DNA of 64,000 bases from NCBI RefSeq assembly GCF_012927045.1, contig NZ_JABBFW010000011.1, positions 1 through 64,000 of the forward strand. The letters are read 5' to 3'. This DNA comes from Azohydromonas caseinilytica (GTDB lineage: Bacteria; Pseudomonadota; Gammaproteobacteria; Burkholderiales; Burkholderiaceae_C). The notes beneath the pieces are model-generated. The model did not search any database and was not told where the DNA came from. It was given only the letters and a program-made list of their open reading frames with translations. Positions within the stretch are counted from its first letter, which is position 1, and every line of letters starts with the position of its first letter. Of the stretch, positions 8,879-16,919 are shown piece by piece. The position numbers were made by a program, and so were the translations under genes.

Positions 8879-10531
8879 ATGGGAACCCCTGACGACGACC
8901 GCACGGTGCTGCGCACCGGGCCGCTGGCCCGTGCTGCGGAGCCGGCGCAGCCGCATGCCAACGCCCTGCCCCCCGGCACGCGGCTGGGCGAGTTCGAGCT
9001 GCTGTCGGTGGTGGGCGCGGGCGGCTTCGGCATCGTCTACCTCGCGCGCGACCATTCGCTGCAGCGCGAGGTCGCGATCAAGGAATACATGCCCGCGTCG
9101 CTGGCCGAGCGCACGCAGGCGCTGACGGTGTCGATCCGCTCCGAGCGCGACGCCGAGACCTTCGAGGCCGGGCTGCGCAGCTTCATCAACGAGGCGCGGC
9201 TGCTGGCGGGCTTCGACCATCCCTCGCTGCTCAAGGTCTACCGCTTCTGGGAGGCCAACGGCACGGCCTACATGGCCATGCCCTACGTGGCCGGCACCAC
9301 GCTGGCGCGCTATCTCAAGGAGCTGGGCCACCCGCCCGAGGAGGCCTGGCTGCGCGAGCTGCTGCGGCAGCTGCTGCAGGCGCTGGAGGTGCTGCACGCA
9401 GCGCGCTGCTACCACCGCGACATCGCGCCGGACAACATCCTGATCCTGCCCGACGGCCGCCCGCTGCTGCTGGACTTCGGCGCGGCGCGGCGCGTGATCG
9501 GCGACCTCAAGCGCTCGCTGACCGTCATCTTCAAGGCCGGCTACGCGCCCGTGGAGCAGTACGGCGACACGGCCGGGCTGCAGCAGGGGCCGTGGACCGA
9601 CCTGTACGCGCTGGCCTCGGTGGCGCATTTCGCCATCACCGGCAAGACGCCGCCGCCCGCCGTGCAGCGGCTGCTGGCCGACAAGTACGAGCCGCTGGCG
9701 CGCGTGGCCGCCGGGCGCTACAGCGCCGCCTTCCTGCAGGCGCTGGACCGGTCCCTGGCAGTGCTGCCCAAGGACCGGCCGCAGAGCGCGGCCGAGCTGC
9801 GCGCCCTGCTGGAGGCCGCGCCGGCGGCGCCCGCAACGGCACGGGGCGCGGCGCCACGGCAGCGCGTCCCCACCGCCGCCCTCGTCGCCGCGGGCACGGC
9901 CCTGGCGCTGGGCGCTGCGGCCGCCTACTGGTTGCTCGTGCAACGCGAGCGGGCACCCACCGGCCCGCATGGAACTCCATCGTCCGTCGAGACGCGCACA
10001 CCGGCCGCGCCGCCACGCTCCGCCGCACCCGCACCCGCACCCGCACCCGCACCCGCACCCGCACCCGCACCTGCACCTGTTCCGACTCCTGCTCCTGCAC
10101 CCGCGCCTGCACCCGCACCTGTTCCGACTCCTGCGCCCGCGCCCGCGCCCGCGCCCGCGCCTGCACCCGCACCCGCACCTGCACCTGCACCTGCACCTGT
10201 TCCGACTCCTGCTCCTGCGCCCGCACCCGCACCTGCACCTGTTCCGACTCCTGCTCCTGCTCCTGCGCCCGCGCCTGCACGCGCGCCGGTGCCGATGCCG
10301 GCCCCACCGCCGCTGCGGGCGTTGCCGTCCCCCGCGGCCCCGGCGACCGTGAAACCGCAGGCGCTGCCGCCGGCGCGAGCCGTTCCGGCCCCTCCGCCGG
10401 TGGCCGATGAAAACCCGCCGGCGCGGCGCGGCCTGTCGGCCCGCTGCGCCGACGTCATCCAGCGCGTGATGCTGGGCGAGCCCCTGACGCCCGAAGAGCG
10501 CGATGTCCTCAAGAAGGAGTGCAAGCAATGA
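8879..10531 (+). CDS. Membrane-anchored Ser/Thr protein kinase with Pro-Ala repeat tail
   Basis: 550 residues. The kinase domain (about 36-312) has glycine loop GAGGFG, ATP Lys68 (AIKEY), catalytic HRD at 179-181 and DFG at 199-201. The usual HRDxKxxN lysine is replaced: the loop reads HRDIAPDN, with Ala183. A single membrane helix (about 331-354) is followed by a long Pro-Ala/Pro-Val-Pro-Thr stalk (about 381-465) and a short C-terminal domain (RCADVIQRVMLGEPLTPEERDVLKKEC). The stalk would cross or span the periplasm. The stop overlaps the next gene's ATG, coupling it to an OmpA-type lipoprotein, so kinase and outer-membrane partner may form one signalling unit. ATG 8879 was chosen because the kinase fold starts soon after. 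Confidence 0.85.
   Translation: MGTPDDDRTVLRTGPLARAAEPAQPHANALPPGTRLGEFELLSVVGAGGFGIVYLARDHSLQREVAIKEYMPASLAERTQALTVSIRSERDAETFEAGLRSFINEARLLAGFDHPSLLKVYRFWEANGTAYMAMPYVAGTTLARYLKELGHPPEEAWLRELLRQLLQALEVLHAARCYHRDIAPDNILILPDGRPLLLDFGAARRVIGDLKRSLTVIFKAGYAPVEQYGDTAGLQQGPWTDLYALASVAHFAITGKTPPPAVQRLLADKYEPLARVAAGRYSAAFLQALDRSLAVLPKDRPQSAAELRALLEAAPAAPATARGAAPRQRVPTAALVAAGTALALGAAAAYWLLVQRERAPTGPHGTPSSVETRTPAAPPRSAAPAPAPAPAPAPAPAPAPVPTPAPAPAPAPAPVPTPAPAPAPAPAPAPAPAPAPAPAPVPTPAPAPAPAPAPVPTPAPAPAPAPARAPVPMPAPPPLRALPSPAAPATVKPQALPPARAVPAPPPVADENPPARRGLSARCADVIQRVMLGEPLTPEERDVLKKECKQ
10027..10280. repeat. Hexanucleotide coding microsatellite (Pro-Ala tract)
   Basis: Imperfect tandem CCCGCA/CCTGCA/CCCGCG hexamers interrupted four times by a CCTGTTCCGACTCCTGC block encode the Pro-Ala stalk of the kinase. 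Because the unit is 6 bp, gain or loss of units keeps frame and would change stalk length. Confidence 0.8.
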
Positions 10532-11760
10532 ACACGTTTTCGAAGGAATCTCCCGCGGGCCGCCGCGGCGCCGGACCGTCCCTCGCTGCCTTGGTCCCGG
10601 CCCTGGTGCTGGCCGCGCTGGCCGGCTGCGCCACGCCCACCGGCCCCACCGCCAGCACCGAGGCGGTGAGCTTCGACCAGGCCGTGGCCAGCGCCACCGA
10701 CAGCCTGCTCACGCAGGCGCGGCAGTCGATGGGGGTGATGGCGCAGTTCAGCTCACGCAGCGTGGTGGTGGACCCGATGCTCGAAAGCGGCACCGGCCAG
10801 CAGTCGGCGCTCACGCGCGCGCTGGAGGACAAGGTGGCCCAGCGGCTGCGCGCCGGCGAGTTCGAGCTGCTGCCGTTCCAGGGCGAGAGCCTTTCCAAGG
10901 CGCGCTACCTGCTCGTGGGCACGCTGGACCACCTGCAGGAGGTGAAGGACCGCCCGGCCGGGCGTCCGCCGCTGCGCATCGACCTCTCGCTGGTGGAGCT
11001 CAAGAGCGGCAACGTGGTGGCGCAGGCCTCGACCCGCGCCGTGGACAACCGCCTCGACGCCACGCCTACGCCCTACTACCGCGACAGCCCGGTGCTGGTG
11101 AAGGACAAGGTGGTGGACGGCTACATCCGCACCGCGCAGGCTCGGCCCGGCACGCCGGCCGATGCCGACTACTTCCAGCGCGTGAGCGTGGGCACCACCA
11201 TCCAGGCCGCCACGCAGGCCTACAACGCCGAGCAGTACCCGCAGGCGCTGGAGCTGTACCGTGCGGCGCTGGCCACGCCCGCGGGCGAGCAGATGCGCAC
11301 GCGCAACGGCATCTACCTCTCCAACTGGAAGCTGGGCCGCGACGCCGAGGCCGAGGCGGCCTTCGGCAAGGTGGTGGAGACGGCGCTGGCCAACAACAAC
11401 CTGGGCGTGAAATTCCTGTTCAACCCGGGCAGCACCGACTTCTGGCCCGAGCCCAAGATCAGCGGGCCCTACCCGTTCTGGCTGCGCCAGATCGCGCGGC
11501 ACGTGGCGGCGTCCAAGGTCTGCCTGAACGTGGTGGGCCACACCAGCCACACCGGCAGCGAGGCCTACAACGACCGGCTCTCCGAGCAGCGCGCGCTGGC
11601 GATCCGGCAAAAGCTCGTGACCGAGGTGTCGGACCTGGCGCCGCGGCTGAAAGCCGGCGGGGTGGGGTTTCGGCAAAACCTGATCGGGACGGGGACCGAC
11701 GACGCCAGCGATGCGCTGGATCGGCGGGTGGAGTTCAAGGTGCAGGGGTGTGGGGGGTAG
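10528..11760 (+). CDS. OmpA-like lipoprotein partnered with the kinase
   Basis: A 410-residue lipoprotein with signal ending LAGC (Cys34). A curli-CsgG-like middle region (about 50-215: ALTRALEDKVAQRLRAGEFELLPF, YLLVGTLDHL, SLVELKSGNVVAQ) precedes a short TPR-like stretch (YNAEQYPQALELYRAAL). The C-terminal third resembles an OmpA peptidoglycan-binding domain (VVGHTSHTGSEAYNDRLSEQ and RVEFKV near the end). ATG 10528 overlaps the kinase stop as ATGA and has RBS AAGGAG. OmpA-type proteins in T6SS loci often anchor the machine to the wall; a role as target of the coupled kinase is inferred. Confidence 0.8.
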   Translation: MNTFSKESPAGRRGAGPSLAALVPALVLAALAGCATPTGPTASTEAVSFDQAVASATDSLLTQARQSMGVMAQFSSRSVVVDPMLESGTGQQSALTRALEDKVAQRLRAGEFELLPFQGESLSKARYLLVGTLDHLQEVKDRPAGRPPLRIDLSLVELKSGNVVAQASTRAVDNRLDATPTPYYRDSPVLVKDKVVDGYIRTAQARPGTPADADYFQRVSVGTTIQAATQAYNAEQYPQALELYRAALATPAGEQMRTRNGIYLSNWKLGRDAEAEAAFGKVVETALANNNLGVKFLFNPGSTDFWPEPKISGPYPFWLRQIARHVAASKVCLNVVGHTSHTGSEAYNDRLSEQRALAIRQKLVTEVSDLAPRLKAGGVGFRQNLIGTGTDDASDALDRRVEFKVQGCGG

Positions 11761-11800
11761 GGAGCGGGCCTGAACCGAATCGGAAATATGGCGAGCGGGC

Positions 11801-12460
11801 TCAGCGGGCGTCCGGGTAAGCCTTGAGCGCCCTGGCGAGCCGGTCGTCGAGCTCCGCCCAGAACTCGTCCACGGGCTCCACCGTGTCATCCTCGGTGTCC
11901 ATGGCGAAAGCCTTGGCCGGCGTCTCGTCGAGGTCGAAGCCCAGAGACTGGCTGCCGTTGGAATACACTTGCAAAAAGCCTTTGATGCCTGGGGCCTTGC
12001 CGATCACGGTCCATTGTTGCGCCGGCAACGGACCTCCTATGGCACCGAAAATGTTCACCCAGCCGTCGTGAATCCTGTAGAGCCTGCTCAAGTCGGTGTC
12101 GAGTTCGTCACCTGGCGCCGGCAGCTTATCCAACGGCCAGAAGCCCCGGCGAGCCATCAAGTCGCGGCCTTCGTCGAACAGGTAGAGCAGGGACGGACGG
12201 GCCGAGTCCGTTACCAGGAAGGCCAGGCCGGCGAGCTTGCGTTGCAGTGCTGCCAGCGTCATGGGCAGCCGGTGAGCGACGGGTTGCCAGAGCTGCCGAA
12301 CGGCATCGACCACATCCTCATGCTCACGCAGCGCCTGCCACGAGTCGGGCAGAGTGCCGATGGCAGCAAGCCCGTTCTTCATGCTCACGTACACCTTGGG
12401 ATGGCCTTCGTGCTCGACTTCTTCCAAGAAGTCTGCGATGGCTTCGCTGTCGTAGTCCAT
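11801..12460 (-). CDS. SMI1/KNR4-type immunity protein
   Basis: 219 residues, acidic. The central part shows the SMI1/KNR4 pattern: acidic helical segments, SRLYRIHDGWVNIFG and GSQSLGFDLDE near the end. SMI1/KNR4 proteins are the commonest cytoplasmic immunity proteins of polymorphic nuclease toxins. It begins 36 bases after the HNH toxin gene with RBS AGGAG, and is the last gene of that unit. I infer it binds and neutralises the toxin encoded by 12497-13405. Confidence 0.75.
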   Translation of the reverse strand: MDYDSEAIADFLEEVEHEGHPKVYVSMKNGLAAIGTLPDSWQALREHEDVVDAVRQLWQPVAHRLPMTLAALQRKLAGLAFLVTDSARPSLLYLFDEGRDLMARRGFWPLDKLPAPGDELDTDLSRLYRIHDGWVNIFGAIGGPLPAQQWTVIGKAPGIKGFLQVYSNGSQSLGFDLDETPAKAFAMDTEDDTVEPVDEFWAELDDRLARALKAYPDAR

Positions 12461-12496
12461 GGTGAGCTCCTTGCCTGCTTATGCCTTCGGCAGGCG

Positions 12497-13405
12497 CTAT
12501 TCCTTGCACGGCGTTTCCCGGATTTCCTTGGTGATCCGCTTGGCCACTTCCTCGGTCTTTTTGATCTTGGCCGCGCGAGTCGACGGATGCAGCGTCAGGT
12601 TCCTGACCTTCACGCGCTTCCAGTTGTGCCAGAGCCGATCGCACTTTGATGAATTGCATGAACCGCACAGCCCATCGTAGTTGTAGGCCGCGTCGGCGAT
12701 CTCTTCCTGCTTCTCGTTGGGCAGGCAGGCGAAGCCCGGCATTTCGCAGATCTTCTTCAGCGGCACCACATGGTCGGCCGCCAACGTCGCGGCGGGCTGC
12801 TTGCAAGCATCACAGATCTTCGGCCTGCGTCGGTTCACCGACGCCTGAGCCTTGTCCGACGGCGTTCCCTTGCGCAGATTCTTGTAGCGGGTCTTGTGTG
12901 TCTTCTTGGTCTTGCACTCAGCGGGACACTTGTCGAGCGGCTTGGTCTGCATGCCCGCGGTCGCCTGGCTGACGATGTGGGGCCACAGGATCTGCTCATT
13001 CGCGTTCGGGCAGGCGTGGTTGTGCGTGGTGGAGTCAAGGTGACGCACGACGTTTTCCTGCTCGACCAGCACGTCCATCGACCATGACACGAAGTAGACC
13101 TTGCCCTGAATGGTGCCGGTGATGAGCCCCTTCTTGGGCGCCGAGCCGGCCTCGTCACCCGTGCTCTTCTTGAAGTACGACTTGTCTTTGAGCATCACCT
13201 CCTGGCCGGAAATCTGGACTGACGTGGACCCGTCCGTGCAATCGGAGGCCATGCCGGTGTTGGGATAGGGCACGGGCACACCGGTTGGCGTGGCCGGCGT
13301 CTGCGGCGGGGTAAAGCAGACATCGGGAAAGGCGCAAATGGATTTGCCCTGTGAAGCGGCTTTGCAGGAAATCTCCATGCCATTGGCGAAGACCTGGTCA
13401 CTCAC
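12497..13405 (-). CDS. PAAR-like (DUF4150) T6SS effector with C-terminal HNH nuclease
   Basis: 302 residues. The N-terminus (1-~110: VFANGMEISCKAASQGKS, DVCFTPP, PVPYPNTGMASD, GQEVMLKDKSYFKKSTGDEA) is a DUF4150 PAAR-like tip that caps VgrG. The C-terminus (about 200-302) is an HNH nuclease with zinc-type CxxC pairs (CDACK and CGSCNSSKC) flanking LAADHVVPLKKIC, whose DH supplies the metal-binding His. The product would be loaded on VgrG and injected to cut target-cell DNA. GTG 13405 overlaps the upstream stop (GTGA) and has RBS GGGAG. The SMI1-type gene downstream is its probable antidote. Confidence 0.87.
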   Translation of the reverse strand: MSDQVFANGMEISCKAASQGKSICAFPDVCFTPPQTPATPTGVPVPYPNTGMASDCTDGSTSVQISGQEVMLKDKSYFKKSTGDEAGSAPKKGLITGTIQGKVYFVSWSMDVLVEQENVVRHLDSTTHNHACPNANEQILWPHIVSQATAGMQTKPLDKCPAECKTKKTHKTRYKNLRKGTPSDKAQASVNRRRPKICDACKQPAATLAADHVVPLKKICEMPGFACLPNEKQEEIADAAYNYDGLCGSCNSSKCDRLWHNWKRVKVRNLTLHPSTRAAKIKKTEEVAKRITKEIRETPCKE

Positions 13406-14430
13406 CGGACGCTCCCGTACCCGAACACGGCCGCAGCACGCTGGCCCTCGTCGTTTCCGAGGTGCACCAGTACCCACGGCCCGGGAGCGTAGGCCTTGCG
13501 GTAAGCCGCATCCGCCACGGCCACGCCGACAAAGCCTGCCGCCGCGCCGGTTTCACCGACGGACTGCGCCGGATGCCACAGCTCGAACGACTCCTTGTGC
13601 GCCCGTAGGAGCCGCCCGACCGCGAGCGCGGCCTCCTTGAAGTAGTAGTGCTCACCGGACAGATCGGTGACACGCCAGTCCATCTGATGCAGGGCGACAC
13701 CGGCCTCCGCCAGGGCTGCCTCGATGGCCGACTTGAGCCCCTGGGCCCGCAGCGGCATGCCGCTGTCCACCTTGGCAGGCTCGATGCCGGTGCCAATACC
13801 GCACAGCCGCAGCGACGGCCCGGACCCGGCGGTCAGCAGCAGCGCTCCAGCCGCCTCGCCCAGCATCAGGCCATCGGAGTTAAGCGGGGTCAGCAGCCGC
13901 TGCTGATCCAGGTAAGCCCGGTACACGGGCCAAGTCAGGAGACTGTCGGTGCCGGCCAACAACACGCGCGAAGCCCGGCCCGAGCGCAGCAGGGCACGGG
14001 CCCGATGCAGCGCCGTGATCAGTCCTGGGCGCCCCTGGGCAATCACCCCTGAACCATCGCTCTTGCCCAGGCCGGTCCATTGCCCGACCCGATCGAACAG
14101 GCGTCGATCCAGATCATCGATACGGCCCGCACGCTGCGGCTCGGCCACGCACAGCAGCAGCGGAATGACCGGCCTTTCACACGACGACACCGCTTCCAGG
14201 CACTCGTCGATGGCCATGGCAGCCATGCTGGCCAGCTTGTCCAGCCCGCGCCATGGCTGTTCCAGCGCCACCTGGTGAGCCACGAGCCATCCTTCGTCGG
14301 CGGGCACGAGGCGAGTTTGCGCCGCGTTGGAAAGCTTGGCCCGGATCGCGGCACATGTGGATGCGGCGCTCAATCCCACACTGGTTACGAGCCCGGTCGC
14401 TTCAACGCAAACGCAGCGCTGCCAGGTCAC
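13402..14430 (-). CDS. Ketoacyl-synthase-fold protein of a T6SS effector module (catalytic residues lost)
   Basis: 342 residues with thiolase/beta-ketoacyl-ACP-synthase architecture: VLLAGTDSLL dimer strand, LNSDGLMLGEAAGALLL, and SVGETGAAAGFVGVAVA at the end. The places where KAS enzymes carry Cys-His-His do not. The nucleophile segment reads IAQGRPGLITALHRA with no Cys, and the second-His segment has Glu (GETGAAAG instead of GHLLGAAG). KAS-like genes recur between DUF2169 and PAAR-toxin genes in T6SS loci, suggesting a loading or chaperone role rather than fatty-acid synthesis. It overlaps both neighbours by 4 bases. Confidence 0.75.
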   Translation of the reverse strand: MTWQRCVCVEATGLVTSVGLSAASTCAAIRAKLSNAAQTRLVPADEGWLVAHQVALEQPWRGLDKLASMAAMAIDECLEAVSSCERPVIPLLLCVAEPQRAGRIDDLDRRLFDRVGQWTGLGKSDGSGVIAQGRPGLITALHRARALLRSGRASRVLLAGTDSLLTWPVYRAYLDQQRLLTPLNSDGLMLGEAAGALLLTAGSGPSLRLCGIGTGIEPAKVDSGMPLRAQGLKSAIEAALAEAGVALHQMDWRVTDLSGEHYYFKEAALAVGRLLRAHKESFELWHPAQSVGETGAAAGFVGVAVADAAYRKAYAPGPWVLVHLGNDEGQRAAAVFGYGSVR

Positions 14431-15503
14431 GTCCGACTCCCAAGAGGCAACATGATCTGATGCTCGTCATGGCGTTGCCACCACTCCCGCCCCTTCTTGC
14501 CCACCATCACCTGCGCCAGCTCGAACATGTTCTTCCTCAGCGGCCGGGCCACGCGCCAGCTCATGGTGAAGCGCTCCTGATCCGGCTCGAACACGAGGGT
14601 GTCCAGCGTGGCCGTCAGATCCTCGCGCGCGCCGCGCCGCGGGAACACGTGCACCGGCGCCTCGAAATGCGGCAGCACGAAGCTGCGCAGGCCGTCGGGT
14701 GTGAGGTTCACCAGCGTCACGTCCAGCGGCGCCTTCGGGACGGGCAGCTGCTGGTCCGCCGGCGCGGCTTGGTAATAGCGCTCGTCGAAGTCGGCCGGCA
14801 GGAACGGGAACACCTCGGCCAGCCAGTGGTCGTCGTAGGTGCCGGCGTAACGGGCGCGCGCCGGCCAGCCGCGGCCCAGCGGGCCGAAGGCCATGGGCCG
14901 GTAGCGGCCCGCGGGCCAGGTCACGGGCTCGCCGGGGGCCTCGGTGCTGGGCAGCGGCCGGCCGTCCACCCAGGCGTTCTTCAGGTGCTTGCGCCAGCCG
15001 CGGCCCACGGGGTTGGGCAGGTAGGCGTCGTGCTCGGCCGGGTCCTCCGACTCGCGGTCCGCGCCGCCGAAAGCCACGTCGTAGGAAATGGGCTGGCGCA
15101 CGAAGGGCTTCGGCGCCGAGGGCCGAACCTCGGCCAGGCGCGCCTCCCACACCCGGTCGCCCACCACCTCGAAGTGCTTGTGCATCGTGCCCACGCGCAG
15201 CCCCACCGGCACGCGCGCCACCGGCCGCCCGCCGGGCGCGTAGGCGCTGCCGTTCAGCAGCACGTCGCAGGCGGGCTTGCGCGGAGCGAAGTCCACCTCC
15301 TGCACCGGCGCGCTGAAGCCGGGCTCGCCGCTGAAAGTGTCGGCCATCACCAGCGGCAGCTGCGTGTCGTGCAGGCGCACCGCCTCGCCCGGCTTGGGCA
15401 GCACGAAGGTGCCCTTGACGACGACGACCAGCAGCTCGCGCCCGCTGGGCTCCAGCCCCATGGTGTAGCCCGCAACCATGCGGGTGGCGTTGAGCAGTTC
15501 CAT
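14427..15503 (-). CDS. DUF2169 T6SS effector adaptor
   Basis: 358 residues matching the DUF2169 pattern: N-terminal MVAGYTMG followed by LLVVVVKGTFVLP, then CDVLLNGSAYAPGG, PISYDVAFGGADRES, NPVGRGW and FGPLGRGWPAR. DUF2169 proteins are cytoplasmic adaptors needed to load PAAR-type toxins on VgrG. It sits immediately upstream of the KAS-fold and PAAR-HNH genes with 4-base overlaps, so it most likely serves that toxin. It lies about 20 bases downstream of the preceding secreted protein gene. Confidence 0.88.
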   Translation of the reverse strand: MELLNATRMVAGYTMGLEPSGRELLVVVVKGTFVLPKPGEAVRLHDTQLPLVMADTFSGEPGFSAPVQEVDFAPRKPACDVLLNGSAYAPGGRPVARVPVGLRVGTMHKHFEVVGDRVWEARLAEVRPSAPKPFVRQPISYDVAFGGADRESEDPAEHDAYLPNPVGRGWRKHLKNAWVDGRPLPSTEAPGEPVTWPAGRYRPMAFGPLGRGWPARARYAGTYDDHWLAEVFPFLPADFDERYYQAAPADQQLPVPKAPLDVTLVNLTPDGLRSFVLPHFEAPVHVFPRRGAREDLTATLDTLVFEPDQERFTMSWRVARPLRKNMFELAQVMVGKKGREWWQRHDEHQIMLPLGSRT

Positions 15504-15523
15504 GGCGGCGGCGAATCGCAGCG

Positions 15524-15982
15524 TCAGCGCAGGCTGACGTAGGCGTTGCAGTACCTCAGCGCCACGCCCCGGGCGCTGCGCTCGGTGTAGAGCGAGAGGT
15601 CCAGCGGCACGGTGACCGAAGCCTCGCGGCGCGCCTGCACGTCGAGCACCTGCTGGTACAGCGCCCAGCGCCGCTCCAGCGCCTGCTCATGGCCCGGCGC
15701 GTCGGGCGCCACGGCCGGCACGCGCAGGATGACGTGGCGCCGGCAATGCGGCGCCGGCAGCGGAAAGGCGTCCTTGCGCAGCCGCACCTCGAACTGCCCC
15801 CAGCGCTCGGCAAAAGCCTCGCGCGTGAGGCCCGCGCCCGGCTCCACGCTCACGATGGCCGGTGCCGTCAGCGTCGCCACGGGCCCGGCCGCCGCGCCGG
15901 CCGGCCCGGCATCAGCGCTGGCGGCGGCGCACAGCGGCAGCAGCAGCCCCGCCAGGGCAGCCCACGTCCCGCCACGGCTCAT
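15524..15982 (-). CDS. Secreted small protein, probable immunity to the lysozyme-like effector
   Basis: 152 residues with a clear cleavable signal peptide (WAALAGLLLPLCAAASADA). The mature part has two cysteines (PHCRRHVILRV and LRYCNAYVSLR) that could form a disulfide; no family was recognised. ATG 15982 overlaps the stop of the lysozyme-like effector gene (ATGA). A peptidoglycan hydrolase injected into the periplasm needs a periplasmic antidote, so order, coupling and export all fit immunity. This is inference, as no homologue was identified. Confidence 0.65.
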   Translation of the reverse strand: MSRGGTWAALAGLLLPLCAAASADAGPAGAAAGPVATLTAPAIVSVEPGAGLTREAFAERWGQFEVRLRKDAFPLPAPHCRRHVILRVPAVAPDAPGHEQALERRWALYQQVLDVQARREASVTVPLDLSLYTERSARGVALRYCNAYVSLR

Positions 15983-16458
15983 GCCCCGAACACCTCGTTC
16001 CAGGCATCGACGTAGCTCTTGGCGGTGCCGGCGCCGAACACGGTGTTGTAGTGCTTCTTCCAGTACGCGGCCATGGCCTGCACGTCGCCGGCCGGCGGCA
16101 GCGCCGCGGGCGCGCGCAGGTAGTGCACGCGCGCCATGGCGGCGGCGTAAGCGTCGTTGTCGGTGAGCTCCTGGATGGGGTCGGCGCCGGGCGAGGAGCG
16201 CAGGCCCATGACCTGGTCGGCCAGCTTGGCGCGGAACTTCAGGAAGTTCTTCCAGATGTCGTCGTGCGTGGCCGGCTCCATCTGGAACAGGCCGCGCGCC
16301 GGCCCGCCGCCGATCTGGCGGCGGAACTTGAGGCGGCTTTCCTTGAGGGCGGTGCCCAGCAGCAGCTCCTCGGCCGCGGGGCTCCACAGGCCGATCTTCA
16401 GCAGCGTGGGCTTGATCACGCCCTTGCGAAACTCGTTGGCTTGCTGCGCGCTGGCCAT
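15979..16458 (-). CDS. Lysozyme/lytic-transglycosylase-like T6SS effector
   Basis: 159 residues without a signal peptide. The segment LLLGTALKESRLKFRRQ places a catalytic Glu at 40, followed by GGPARGLFQMEP (52-62), the Glu plus GLFQ layout of lysozyme-like transglycosylases. The C-terminal part (YAAAMARVHYLRAP, MAAYWKKHYNTVFG) completes a helical lysozyme fold. Lacking its own export signal it would need VgrG delivery, which fits its position two genes behind VgrG. ATG 16458 follows RBS GAGGAGG. The secreted protein coupled downstream is its probable immunity partner. Confidence 0.78.
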   Translation of the reverse strand: MASAQQANEFRKGVIKPTLLKIGLWSPAAEELLLGTALKESRLKFRRQIGGGPARGLFQMEPATHDDIWKNFLKFRAKLADQVMGLRSSPGADPIQELTDNDAYAAAMARVHYLRAPAALPPAGDVQAMAAYWKKHYNTVFGAGTAKSYVDAWNEVFGA

Positions 16459-16468
16459 GGTCGCCTCC

Positions 16469-16909
16469 TCAGTTGAGCTGCACCGAGCCACCCTGGATGC
16501 GATTGACCCCGGTGGAGCGGCTCAGCAGGTAAGAGCCCTCGATCAGCACCTTGCCGGCGCGCGTCAGCGTGATGCTGGCCTTGCCGCAGCGCAGCACGAG
16601 CTGGTGCTCGGCGCTGACGATCATGCGTTCGCCGTCAGCCTCCACGGCCATGGCGGCGGGCCGTTCCGGGCCGCCGCGCAGCACGCCCATGACGATGGGC
16701 CGTGCCGGATCGCCGCCCTCGAAGGCCAGCACCACGCTGCGCCCGATGTGCGCGGCGTGCAGGTCCACCACGCTGCGCGCGCGCCGCGCCGGCGCGTCGA
16801 GCTGCTGCGGGTCGATCACCAGCGCCGTGGCCCCGTCGTCGGCCAGCGCCACCAGCTCGCCCAGCTGCACCGCCGGCGCCCAGGCCTCGAAGCGCTCCCT
16901 GCTGCCCAT
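16469..16909 (-). CDS. DUF6484-type VgrG-associated protein
   Basis: 146 residues resembling the DUF6484 family found directly behind vgrG: VALADDGATALV, RSVVDLHAAHIGRSVVLAFEGGDPARPIVMGVL, then a beta-repeat tail KASITLTRAGKVLIEGSYLLSRSTG similar to the VgrG needle. It lies 10 bases from vgrG and 10 from the lysozyme-like gene. The OB-like plus beta-helix pattern suggests it extends the VgrG spike or bridges spike and cargo. The function is not established. Confidence 0.75.
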   Translation of the reverse strand: MGSRERFEAWAPAVQLGELVALADDGATALVIDPQQLDAPARRARSVVDLHAAHIGRSVVLAFEGGDPARPIVMGVLRGGPERPAAMAVEADGERMIVSAEHQLVLRCGKASITLTRAGKVLIEGSYLLSRSTGVNRIQGGSVQLN

Positions 16910-16919
16910 GGTCCGCTCC

